Positions 22,676-30,806 of a stretch of 45,088 nucleotides of DNA are shown here, piece by piece. Both the position numbers and the translations under genes were made by a program. The notes beneath the pieces were generated by a model. It did not search any database, was not told the DNA's origin, and saw only the letters and a program-made list of their open reading frames with translations. The DNA lies in contig JBBDZE010000010.1 in the NCBI GenBank assembly GCA_040900345.1, forward strand, positions 1-45,088, written 5' to 3'. Numbering within the stretch: position 1 is the stretch's first letter; each line of letters begins with the position of its first letter. Source of the DNA: JBBDZE01 sp040900345. GTDB lineage: Bacteria; Patescibacteriota; Minisyncoccia; Spechtbacterales; 2-12-FULL-38-22.

Positions 22676-22720
22676 CCCAACCAAAAACCCTCCGCCCAAG
22701 GCGGAGGGTTTTTGGTTGGG
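22676..22720. terminator. Bidirectional terminator between rpsR and recA
   Basis: A 21-bp perfect stem (CCCAACCAAAAACCCTCCGC and its complement) with a 3-base loop. The 3' arm on each strand contains GGGTTTTTGG. It starts 19 bp after the rpsR stop and touches the recA stop (22721-22723) on the other strand, so it serves both convergent genes. Confidence 0.85.
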
Positions 22721-23761
22721 TTATGCTTCCTGAGCGGCGGCGGTGAAAATCTTCTTTTGAATTTCTTTGGCAAGCTTGCCCTCCTCTTCCAGGAACTTCT
22801 TTGAGGCCTCAAGCCCCTGGCCGAGTTTCTGGTCGCCATAGGTATACCAGCTGCCGCTGCGCCCCAGCACGTTGTATTTAACGCCCGTGTTGATGAGGTC
22901 AGCCACACGCGAAATACCTTCATTGTAGAAAATATCAAACTCGGCGCGGCGAAATGGTGGTGCTACTTTATTTTTGACAATCTTTGCATTGACGCGGTTG
23001 CCAATAATCGTCTCCCCGCTTTTAATCTGCGCCGCGCGGCGTACCTCTATGCGCACCGAGGAATAAAATTTAAGTGCATTGCCACCCGGAGTGGTTTCCG
23101 GGTTGCCAAACATCACGCCTATTTTCATGCGAATCTGGTTGATGAAAACGATGGACGTCTTGCTTTGGGCCGCAATACTGGTAAGTTTGCGCAACGCTTT
23201 GGACATGAGGCGGGCCTGCAGGCCAACCTGCATATCCCCCATTTCCCCTTCAATTTCCGCCTGCGGGGTGAGCGCTGCCACCGAGTCTACTACAATAACG
23301 TCTACTTGGCCGCTGCGAACGAGTGATTCGACGATATCCAAGGCCTGCTCGCCCGTGTCGGGCTGAGAAATGAGCAGCTCGCCCACCTGAACGCCGATGC
23401 GATGGGCGTATTCGGGGTCAAGGGCGTGCTCGGCGTCTACAAAGGCTGCAATACCGCCCTTCTTTTGCGCTTCGGCCACGATATGCAAAGCAAGGGTTGT
23501 CTTCCCGGAACTTTCCGGGCCGTAAATTTCAATAATGCGGCCCCGGGGCACGCCACCGATGCCCAGCGCAATATCCAGCGATGGTGCGCCGGTTGAAATA
23601 GCTTCAATGGGGACGCGCTTGCCCGAGCCCATCTGCATAATGGCGCCCTCACCGAACTTCCGGCGAATTTCATCAATAACACTATTAAGCTGATCCCTGT
23701 TCTCGCTTCGGACCCCTACTGTTTTTTTCGCTACTTTTTTCTCGGTCTTTTTAAATGCCAT
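22721..23761 (-). CDS. recA: Recombinase RecA
   Basis: 346 residues. It has the Walker A GPESSGKTT, the Walker B VIVVDSVAAL, and the DNA-binding L1/L2 region (EGEMGDMQVGLQARLMSKAL, FINQIRMKIGVMFGNPETTPGG). The N-terminal arm is Lys-rich. RecA forms filaments on single-stranded DNA for homologous recombination and, in species that have LexA, induces the SOS response. Promoter TTGAGG/TATAGT lies 67 bp upstream; no LexA box was recognised. It is the last gene of a long minus-strand gene group and ends directly at a terminator shared with rpsR. Confidence 0.98.
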   Translation of the reverse strand: MAFKKTEKKVAKKTVGVRSENRDQLNSVIDEIRRKFGEGAIMQMGSGKRVPIEAISTGAPSLDIALGIGGVPRGRIIEIYGPESSGKTTLALHIVAEAQKKGGIAAFVDAEHALDPEYAHRIGVQVGELLISQPDTGEQALDIVESLVRSGQVDVIVVDSVAALTPQAEIEGEMGDMQVGLQARLMSKALRKLTSIAAQSKTSIVFINQIRMKIGVMFGNPETTPGGNALKFYSSVRIEVRRAAQIKSGETIIGNRVNAKIVKNKVAPPFRRAEFDIFYNEGISRVADLINTGVKYNVLGRSGSWYTYGDQKLGQGLEASKKFLEEEGKLAKEIQKKIFTAAAQEA

Positions 23762-23827
23762 ATGACTGCGTTCCCCGGTTCAATAGTAGAACCTACTTCA
23801 ACCTCCCTTTCGACTGCTCGTCATCAC

Positions 23828-23856
23828 ACTATATCACTTTGTCCCTATCCCCTCAA
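23828..23856 (-). promoter_or_regulatory. Promoter of recA
   Basis: Minus strand TTGAGG (23856-23851), 17-bp spacer ending TGA, then TATAGT (23833-23828). It would give a leader of about 60 bases before the recA ATG. Confidence 0.7.
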
Positions 23857-23885
23857 CCGAAGCAACACTCTTGACCAATCTTCGC

Positions 23886-24074
23886 CTACCGGACAACCGC
23901 TGGAAGGGAGATGTCAACGACTACCGGCCGATGGTCAGAGCCAGAGTGCAGCCCTGCCAAAAACAACCGAAACACAAACTCCTCCGTTCCGAATATGTGG
24001 TCGATGGGAATGCCCAGCATGGCGCCATGATGAAGAGCGTATCGTTCGATGTGCACCGATTGTTGTCTGTTCAT
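23886..24074 (-). pseudogene. C-terminal remnant of an endonuclease/exonuclease/phosphatase-family gene
   Basis: An ORF of 62 codons contains IPIDHIFGTEEFV and GSDHRPVVVDISLP, with 20-25 residues between. This is the ending of EEP-superfamily enzymes (IDHI ... SDHxPV), in which these Asp and His residues are catalytic. The rest of the ~200-residue fold is absent, because the region upstream is occupied by the RodZ-like gene. It is best read as the tail of a gene largely deleted during rearrangement. The 5' end (MNRQQSVHIERYALHHG) could be the original internal sequence with a chance start codon. Confidence 0.6.
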
Positions 24075-24709
24075 AACTTGAGTACCTTGCGGATGGCTTC
24101 TATCTGTTGGCCATTCTCGCCTTCGATCGTAATGGAAATGGTATTAAGGCCTTCCTGCAACGAAAGCTCATGTCGGAATGTATTTCCTTCTACTCGCGCC
24201 TCCTGGCCGCCCACAAACACGCGCCGCGCGGCACGCACCTCTCCTTCAATGGCTATCCACTCGGCATGGCTAATGCTACTAAAAGCAGCGGGGCTTACGA
24301 TTTCTATCTCCGGCGTGCTTAACGCATCAAACTGGCTGTAATAAAATACCCCCGCCAAGAGCGCACCGACGCCGGCAAACACGCCGACCACCACATACCA
24401 AAAATGAATGAAGAAGAGTTGCTGTGTTGCTTTGGGAACCGGCCGCTCTTTAGCTGATGATTGGAACAAAAATTTGTTCTCGCGATAAAATTGCGCTACA
24501 ACATCGTCCACCTCAATACCGCATACTTTTGCCCATCGCTGCAAAAAACCGCTCGTGTAGACAGGCGGCGGAAGTTTCTCAAACTCCTCCCGTTCAAGCG
24601 AACGCAAATGATTAACAGGTACTTTCGTTGCCTCGGAAAGTTCTCGAAACGTAAAACCGGCTTCCGTGCGAGCTTGCTTGAGTTTTTCTCCAAGAGTTGC
24701 GGGCATCAT
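24071..24709 (-). CDS. RodZ-like HTH-transmembrane protein
   Basis: 212 residues. An N-terminal HTH_25-type helix-turn-helix (LGEKLKQARTEAGFTFRELS, residues 6-70) is followed by a short linker, one transmembrane helix (HFWYVVVGVFAGVGALLAGV, about 100-120) and an extracytoplasmic beta domain (IEIVSPAAFSSI ... GEVRAARRVFVGGQEARVEG) that resembles a bacterial Ig/DUF4115-like fold. This is the layout of RodZ, which links the cytoskeleton to the cell-wall elongation machinery. rodA is encoded 10 kb upstream on the same strand. Its start overlaps the ftsK stop (TAATG), so translation is coupled. Confidence 0.8.
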   Translation of the reverse strand: MMPATLGEKLKQARTEAGFTFRELSEATKVPVNHLRSLEREEFEKLPPPVYTSGFLQRWAKVCGIEVDDVVAQFYRENKFLFQSSAKERPVPKATQQLFFIHFWYVVVGVFAGVGALLAGVFYYSQFDALSTPEIEIVSPAAFSSISHAEWIAIEGEVRAARRVFVGGQEARVEGNTFRHELSLQEGLNTISITIEGENGQQIEAIRKVLKL

Positions 24710-26907
24710 TAGGCGGAGAAGAAGTCCTCCGAGTTATTGTTGGGACGCTTGGACGCACCGCCTCCTCGCAGGTCTTCTTCCACTACATAGACCTCGCGGG
24801 CTTTTGCGCCCTCTCCGGGACCAATGACGTTATGTTCTTCCAAGATATCGAGTAGGCGTGCGGCACGTGCGTACCCTACGCGCAGACGCCGCTGCAGCAG
24901 CGAGGCAGATGCCTTTTGGCTGCGCACTACGATTTCTTTGGCCTCCTCATAGAGATCGTCATCATCCGCACCACCACCCGCAGCGTTGTCAAAGTCAATG
25001 GAATGTGTAGCCCCCGGGGCGCTACCAAAATCTTCCGTAGCAATTCCTTGAATAGCCGCAACCTGCTTGCGCAGAAATTCCGCTACGCCGCGAGTTTCTG
25101 TATCCTGAATATAGGCACCTTGAATACGCTTTGGTTTTGAACTATCGGGCGCAAGGTAGAGCATGTCACCTTTCCCGAGCAACTTTTCAGCTCCCCCCAT
25201 ATCTAAAATGGTACGCGAGTCCACCTGCGAAGCCACCTGGAACGCCATGCGCGCGGTGATGTTCGCCTTAATAGTTCCGGTAATCACCTCCACGGATGGC
25301 CGCTGGGTTGCCAGGATAAGGTGGATACCAACCGCGCGGGCCATTTGGGCGACGCGGACAATCAGCGCTTCAACCTCGCGTCCTTTTGAGGACATCAGGT
25401 CAGCAAGCTCATCGATAACGATAATAATGTAGGGCATCGGACCTTCCGTCTCAACTACCTTTTTATTACTGTTATAACTGCCAATGTCCCGTGCGCCAGC
25501 TTTGGCCAGGGCATCGAAACGGCGTTCCATCTCGCCAACTGACCATTTGAGCGCATTCACCGCCTTGGCATTATCCACGACAATGGGAGCAAGCAGATGG
25601 GGGATGCCGGAATATACGGCAAATTCCACGCGTTTTGGATCTATCAAAATGAGGCGCATTCGTTGAGGTGCATTATGGTACAGCAAGCTCAACAGCACAC
25701 TATTGAGCGCAATGGTCTTGCCCGAACCGGTGCTCCCGGCAATGAGAAGGTGCGGCATACGCGCCAAGTCCGCATAGACGGGCGCGCCTGAAACATCGCG
25801 ACCAAGAGCAAACCCAAGATCGCCCGATTTCGCGAACTCTTCCTTATCAATAAGATCACGCAGGCGCACTTGCGCCGCAGTCTTGTTGGGAATCTCAAGA
25901 CCAACGAGCGACCGGCCGGGAATAGGCGCCTCGATGCGCAGCGGGTGGGCGGCCAGCGCGAGCGCCAAATCGTTGGCGAGCCCCGTTACCTTGGAGAGCT
26001 TTACGCCCTCAGCGGGCTTCATAGTATACTGGGTGACCGTTGGCCCTACGTTTACCTCGCCCATCTCCACATCAATGCCGAAGTTTTGCAATGTGCGCTT
26101 GATAATGTTAGCGCTCGCTTCAATATCACCGCTTGTGGGCTTGCCAGATTCTTTTTGAAGCAGGTCAATGGGCGGCAAGGTAAAATCCCCCATGGCGCCT
26201 GCAAATGAGGGGGCCAACACCTCTGCCTCATTCTTTTTATCAGCCGCCTCTTCCGTTCCCCCGCCAGCGCTTTCGTTCAGGTCCGTTTCCTCACCGAGCG
26301 TTTTTACTTTAAATTGCGGCATGTCACTCACCCCCGCAAGCGCGGCATTGGCGGCGTCAACTCCCAACGCGCCGTCCCGCAGGCGCCGTCGCTCTATTTT
26401 TTCGGCAATAGTACGGCCAACGGAAATATTAAATCCGATAAGCACCGCCACCACCATAATGCTCGTCAGCACGACAATAGCGCCGGCCAAACCCAATGCG
26501 CTTTGCAGCGGCAACAGTACCAAACGCCCCCATTGGCCGCCATGGGCTATTTTCTCGGCGGTATCTGAACCGGTAAGAGCAAAGAAACCCAACAAGCCGG
26601 AAAAAAATAGTCCGGCTGCTAAAAGAATGCTTTTGTCATTATGACGGCCCCATGAAAGCAGGAACGCCACCGCCATGACCAATAGCAACAACGGGGCTAC
26701 GTACATACCCCAGCCAAATGCCGTGTTGAGAAGACGCTCAAGCATGCCCCCCAAAGAGCCCGCTTTACCCATGAAGCTCAGAGTGCTAATGGCAGCGAGT
26801 GCGACCAACGCAATGCTCCAGACGCCCTTGAGGACATCCGGCTCAATACCAAGACGCGGACCATGCTGTTCCTCGTTCTTGTGCTTACGCTTCTTTTTTT
26901 TCGCCAT
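24709..26907 (-). CDS. ftsK: DNA translocase FtsK/SpoIIIE
   Basis: 732 residues from MAKKKKRKHKNEE at 26907. Four hydrophobic helices (about 35-165) anchor it in the membrane. The motor follows: alpha domain, then Walker A GSTGSGKTIALNSVLLSLLY (key part GSTGSGKT), LILIDPKRVEF and the Walker B IIVIDELADLM, then LATQRPSVEVITGTIKANIT. The C-terminal winged-helix gamma domain (YEEAKEIVVRSQKASASLLQ... RLRVGYARAARLLDILE) reads KOPS-like DNA signals. FtsK pumps DNA at the septum and helps chromosome dimer resolution. The linker between membrane and motor is short compared with E. coli. It lies 78 bp after rpoC. Confidence 0.96.
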   Translation of the reverse strand: MAKKKKRKHKNEEQHGPRLGIEPDVLKGVWSIALVALAAISTLSFMGKAGSLGGMLERLLNTAFGWGMYVAPLLLLVMAVAFLLSWGRHNDKSILLAAGLFFSGLLGFFALTGSDTAEKIAHGGQWGRLVLLPLQSALGLAGAIVVLTSIMVVAVLIGFNISVGRTIAEKIERRRLRDGALGVDAANAALAGVSDMPQFKVKTLGEETDLNESAGGGTEEAADKKNEAEVLAPSFAGAMGDFTLPPIDLLQKESGKPTSGDIEASANIIKRTLQNFGIDVEMGEVNVGPTVTQYTMKPAEGVKLSKVTGLANDLALALAAHPLRIEAPIPGRSLVGLEIPNKTAAQVRLRDLIDKEEFAKSGDLGFALGRDVSGAPVYADLARMPHLLIAGSTGSGKTIALNSVLLSLLYHNAPQRMRLILIDPKRVEFAVYSGIPHLLAPIVVDNAKAVNALKWSVGEMERRFDALAKAGARDIGSYNSNKKVVETEGPMPYIIIVIDELADLMSSKGREVEALIVRVAQMARAVGIHLILATQRPSVEVITGTIKANITARMAFQVASQVDSRTILDMGGAEKLLGKGDMLYLAPDSSKPKRIQGAYIQDTETRGVAEFLRKQVAAIQGIATEDFGSAPGATHSIDFDNAAGGGADDDDLYEEAKEIVVRSQKASASLLQRRLRVGYARAARLLDILEEHNVIGPGEGAKAREVYVVEEDLRGGGASKRPNNNSEDFFSA

Positions 26908-26985
26908 GCCCGCGAAGAGAATTACGACACTCACAAAATAGCCAGCACAAACCCGGCCAACTCCGTGCAGTGTACCGCGGGAATA

Positions 26986-29900
26986 CTATTTTTTAAAACC
27001 AGTTCCCGCTGGTATTATTTTACCAATGATAACGTTCTCCTTCAAACCACGCAGGTCGTCGCGACGGCCTTCAATGGCGGCCTTGATTAAGACGCGAGCT
27101 GTTTCCTGGAATGAGGCAGCTGCCAAGAAGCTATCCGTGCTCAAAGCGGCTTTCGTAATACCCAGAAGCTGGCGAGCGCCCGTGGCCTCTTGTTTCTTAC
27201 CGGCAACAAGACGCTCGTTCGCGCGGTTGAAACGCGCCACCGAAACAATGTCGCCCGGCGTGAGGTCAGAGTCGCCCGGATCGATAATTTTAATGCGGGA
27301 GAACATTTGGCGCACTACGATCTCCAAATGTTTGCTGTGGATGGTTGCACCTTGCGAGGTGTAAATTTTCTGCACTTCGTTGACGATGTAGTCCTGCGCT
27401 CCTTCTCGGCCCACGAGCTTGAATAGCTCCTTGAGGTCAATATGGCCTTCGGTCAACTGGGTGCCTTCGCCAACGAGATCGCCCTTCTCTACCCAAACGG
27501 CGAGGTTGAGCGGCACGCGGTACTCTACGGTTTCATCTTTGGCGCGCCCGGTTTTGGTAGCGCCCCGCTTTTGGTAGCGTACGGTAATGATGCGTTCTTT
27601 TTCGTTTTCCGTGATGCTTTCCACGGTGCCATCCACTTCGGCCACGATTGCCTTACCTTTGGGCGTACGCGCTTCAAATACCTCTTCTACGCGTGGTAAA
27701 CCCTGAGTTACGTCCGAAGCACCCGCCACACCACCGGTGTGGAACGTACGCATGGTCAGCTGGGTTCCCGGCTCTCCAATGGCTTGGGCGGCGACAATAC
27801 CGACCGCCTCGCCGAGCTTCACCGGCCCGTTGCGCCCAAGGTCCAACCCATAGCAGGCGGCACAAATGCTTTCATCTTGGCACGTCAGCGGAGAACGCGC
27901 GAGAACCTCTTCAACCGTTTCGTCCGCATCAATGATGCGCGCGATGTCATGGTCAATAATCTGTCCTCTCTTGGCAAGCACACCTTCCTTGCCTTTCACG
28001 GTTTTGAGCGCCGTGCGGCTAAAGATCATATCACGGAACGACTGTCCCGTATCCTGGCTGGAAGCACGGCGCAGCGTAATACCTTTCGTTCCGCCGCAAT
28101 CCTTCGTGGATACAATCAAATCTTGGGTAACATCCACCAAACGGCGGGTCAGATATCCGGCGCGGGCGGTTCGGAGTGCCGTGTCGGTCGTGCCCTTTCG
28201 AGCCGCGTGCGTCGAGGTAAAGTATTCAAGCGGCGTAAACCCTTCCTTGAACGAAGAGATGACCGGCACTTCCATGGTCTGGCCGGCCGGGTTCACCACG
28301 GAACCCTTCATGCCCATCATCTGTACGAGCTGCGCAGAAGAACCACGGGCTCCGGAGGAGACAATCATCGAAATGGAGCCGTGCGGTTCCAGATACTTGG
28401 GCAGCATTGCTTCGATTTCCTGCTTGGTCCGCGCCCATACCTCGATAACCCGGCTGCGACGCTCCTGGACGCTCAACAGTCCCTCTTCGAACTGGCCGCG
28501 AATTTCTTCTACTTCTTTTTCGGCGCGCTCAATGATGCCCCCCTTTTCGTCCGGCACGCGCAAGTCATCCATGGCCCACGTGGTACCTGATATCGTAGCG
28601 TAATGGAACCCAAGGTTTTTCATGTTGTCGAGCGTGCTCGCGGTCACTTCATTGCCCCAGCGGTTGTAGAGCTCCGAGGCAATTCGGCCAATAGCTTTTG
28701 AGTTCAAATCTTCATTCACAAAGGGAAAATCTTCCGGCAATACCTGATTGAAGATAATGCGGCCTACACTCGTTTCAATAAAACGCTCCCCCCCGGTTGC
28801 AACAGACTGCAGGCGAGGGTTGCCGGCAACACGCACCTTAATGAGCGCCTTCAAATTGACCAAGCCCGCGTCGGAAGCTCGGCGCGCGTCGTCGAGGGTC
28901 GCGAAGGAGCTGCCCTCACCTTGGGCGCCCTCGCGCACTTTGCTCATCCAGAAACAACCTAAAATCATGTCTTTGGTCGGCTTGACGATAGGGGCGCCGG
29001 TCGCTGGCGTGGCAAGATTGACAGACGAGAGCATCAGGTCGTGCGCTTCCTGCTGGGCCTCTGCCGACAATGGCAAATGCACGGCCATCTGATCGCCGTC
29101 AAAGTCAGCGTTGTACGCGGTGGTTACCAAGGGATGCAGTTGAATGGCATTGCCCTCGATAAGCACCGGCTGGAACGCTTGGATACCCAGACGGTGCAGA
29201 GTCGGGGCGCGATTGAGTAATACATACTTACCGAGAATGACCTCCTCTAGAATTTCCCACACTTCCGCCGGAGCATCATCAATAAGGCGGTTGGCGGCGC
29301 GTACATTAAAGGCCAGCTCGCGTTCAATAATCTTGTGGATAACAAACGGGCGGAACAGCTCAAGCGCCATCTTCTTGGGCAAACCGCACTGGTGGAGCTT
29401 CAGTTCCGGACCCACCACAATTACGGAACGGCCCGAGTAGTCCACGCGCTTGCCGAGCAGGTTCTGACGAAAACGCCCCTGCTTACCCTTTAGCATATCG
29501 GCCAAGGACTTAAGTTGGCGGCGGCCGCCGGCAACAGCAGTCGTGACCGTTGTGCCATGGCGGGCAGAGTTGTCAATAAGAGCATCCACCGCCTCTTGGA
29601 GCATACGGCGCTCGTTGCGGGTGATGACTTCCGGTGCGTTCAGTTCAATAAGACGCTTCAACCGGTTGTTGCGGTTGATGACGCGACGATACAGGTCGTT
29701 GAGGTCACTCGAGGCATAGCGCCCTCCGTCAAGCTGCACCATAGGGCGCAGTTCGGGCGGGATAATGGGCAGGTGCGTCATGAACATCCAGTCGGCCTTA
29801 ATGCCCGCCTTGTGCATACGCTGAGCCAAAATAAGACGCCGCTGAGCTTTTTGGCGCACAATGGGTGTTGAGCCCTTGTCCACTTCCTCTTCAAGCCGCT

Positions 29901-30588
29901 TGACCATCTTGCCCAAATCAAGGTCCTGCAATACCTGCTTGACTGGTTCAGCGCCAGTGCTGGCTTCAAAAATTTCTCCGTATTTCAAGCTGAGGTCGTG
30001 GTAGAGGAACTCGCTCAACACCGTCAGCTCGTGGAGCTGTTTTAATCGCGACACTTCCTCGTCGCGCTGCGCTTTGAGCTCTTCTTTTTCGCTCTGCGCC
30101 TCCAAGGCCTTCACCTTGCGCTTATACTCTTCTTCAATGCGCGCTATCGCCTCCTTTTTCTTCGCCTCGTCTACCTTGAGAACAATATAGTTGGTGTAGT
30201 AGATGACCTTCTCCAGCTGTTGGACGGGAATGTCCAACAAAAGCCCCATGCGCGAAGGCACGCCGCGTAGAAACCAAATATGCGCGACCGGTACGGCCAG
30301 CTTGATGTGGCCCATGCGCTCGCGACGTACGCTTGAACGGGTTACCTCAACCCCACACTTGTCGCACACGACGCCTTTATACCGAATACGGCGGTACTTA
30401 CCGCAGTAACATTCATAGTCCTTTTCAGGGCCGAAGATACGCTCACAGAACAAGCCATCCTTTTCCGGCTTCTGGGTACGATAGTTAATCGTTTCGGGCT
30501 TGGTAACCTCGCCATGGGACCACTCCAAAATATTCTCGGGGCTGGCGAGTTTCAGAGTTAATGATTTGAAATCAGATACGCGTGACAT
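26986..30588 (-). CDS. rpoC: DNA-directed RNA polymerase subunit beta'
   Basis: 1200 residues. The N-terminal zinc ribbon (CYCGKYRRIRYKGVVCDKCG), the lid/rudder region, the catalytic triad motif YNADFDGDQMAVHLPLS and the bridge-helix and trigger-loop segment (QAIGEPGTQLTMRTFHTGG) are all clear; a second zinc cluster (CQDESICAACYG) is present. Two to three hundred residues shorter than E. coli beta', lacking the large lineage-specific insertion. It follows rpoB after 218 bp, an unusually long spacing for this pair, because a palindromic element sits between them. Confidence 0.99.
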   Translation of the reverse strand: MSRVSDFKSLTLKLASPENILEWSHGEVTKPETINYRTQKPEKDGLFCERIFGPEKDYECYCGKYRRIRYKGVVCDKCGVEVTRSSVRRERMGHIKLAVPVAHIWFLRGVPSRMGLLLDIPVQQLEKVIYYTNYIVLKVDEAKKKEAIARIEEEYKRKVKALEAQSEKEELKAQRDEEVSRLKQLHELTVLSEFLYHDLSLKYGEIFEASTGAEPVKQVLQDLDLGKMVKRLEEEVDKGSTPIVRQKAQRRLILAQRMHKAGIKADWMFMTHLPIIPPELRPMVQLDGGRYASSDLNDLYRRVINRNNRLKRLIELNAPEVITRNERRMLQEAVDALIDNSARHGTTVTTAVAGGRRQLKSLADMLKGKQGRFRQNLLGKRVDYSGRSVIVVGPELKLHQCGLPKKMALELFRPFVIHKIIERELAFNVRAANRLIDDAPAEVWEILEEVILGKYVLLNRAPTLHRLGIQAFQPVLIEGNAIQLHPLVTTAYNADFDGDQMAVHLPLSAEAQQEAHDLMLSSVNLATPATGAPIVKPTKDMILGCFWMSKVREGAQGEGSSFATLDDARRASDAGLVNLKALIKVRVAGNPRLQSVATGGERFIETSVGRIIFNQVLPEDFPFVNEDLNSKAIGRIASELYNRWGNEVTASTLDNMKNLGFHYATISGTTWAMDDLRVPDEKGGIIERAEKEVEEIRGQFEEGLLSVQERRSRVIEVWARTKQEIEAMLPKYLEPHGSISMIVSSGARGSSAQLVQMMGMKGSVVNPAGQTMEVPVISSFKEGFTPLEYFTSTHAARKGTTDTALRTARAGYLTRRLVDVTQDLIVSTKDCGGTKGITLRRASSQDTGQSFRDMIFSRTALKTVKGKEGVLAKRGQIIDHDIARIIDADETVEEVLARSPLTCQDESICAACYGLDLGRNGPVKLGEAVGIVAAQAIGEPGTQLTMRTFHTGGVAGASDVTQGLPRVEEVFEARTPKGKAIVAEVDGTVESITENEKERIITVRYQKRGATKTGRAKDETVEYRVPLNLAVWVEKGDLVGEGTQLTEGHIDLKELFKLVGREGAQDYIVNEVQKIYTSQGATIHSKHLEIVVRQMFSRIKIIDPGDSDLTPGDIVSVARFNRANERLVAGKKQEATGARQLLGITKAALSTDSFLAAASFQETARVLIKAAIEGRRDDLRGLKENVIIGKIIPAGTGFKK

Positions 30589-30650
30589 GCCTTTGATGCC
30601 TGTGAAGGCAAGTTAATTCATTAACGCAGCCTGAACAGCTGCAGAAAAGA

Positions 30651-30764
30651 GCACCCCGCACCTTTCCCGGTGACGTTCATGCGACTATCGATACCGAGCC
30701 GCGAAGCGGCTACGCCTTCGGACGTCAGCATACGATGAGCATCAACAGGAAAGGTGCGGGGTAA
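30651..30764. repeat. Palindromic element in the rpoB-rpoC spacer
   Basis: Arms ACCCCGCACCTTTCC (about 30652-30666) and GGAAAGGTGCGGGGT (30750-30764) are perfect inverted copies. The interior holds GAGCCGC-GAA-GCGGCT and further short stems. The end motif matches the elements at 7890-8018 and 203-241. Because rpoB and rpoC are expressed together, the element must be transcribed and folds between the two cistrons. Confidence 0.7.
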
Positions 30765-30806
30765 AGGAGTTACCGTGCTCGCCTATGGCTCGCAGGGTCA
30801 ACTTCT

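Noticed and set aside
23762..23860. LexA/SOS operator upstream of recA
   Set aside because: GTTC and GAAC words occur but not in a spaced palindrome such as GAACnnnnGTTC.
27739..28603. Long plus-strand ORFs (283 and 245 codons) opposite rpoC
   Set aside because: They are antisense shadows of the conserved rpoC reading frame with no start signals or recognisable domains.
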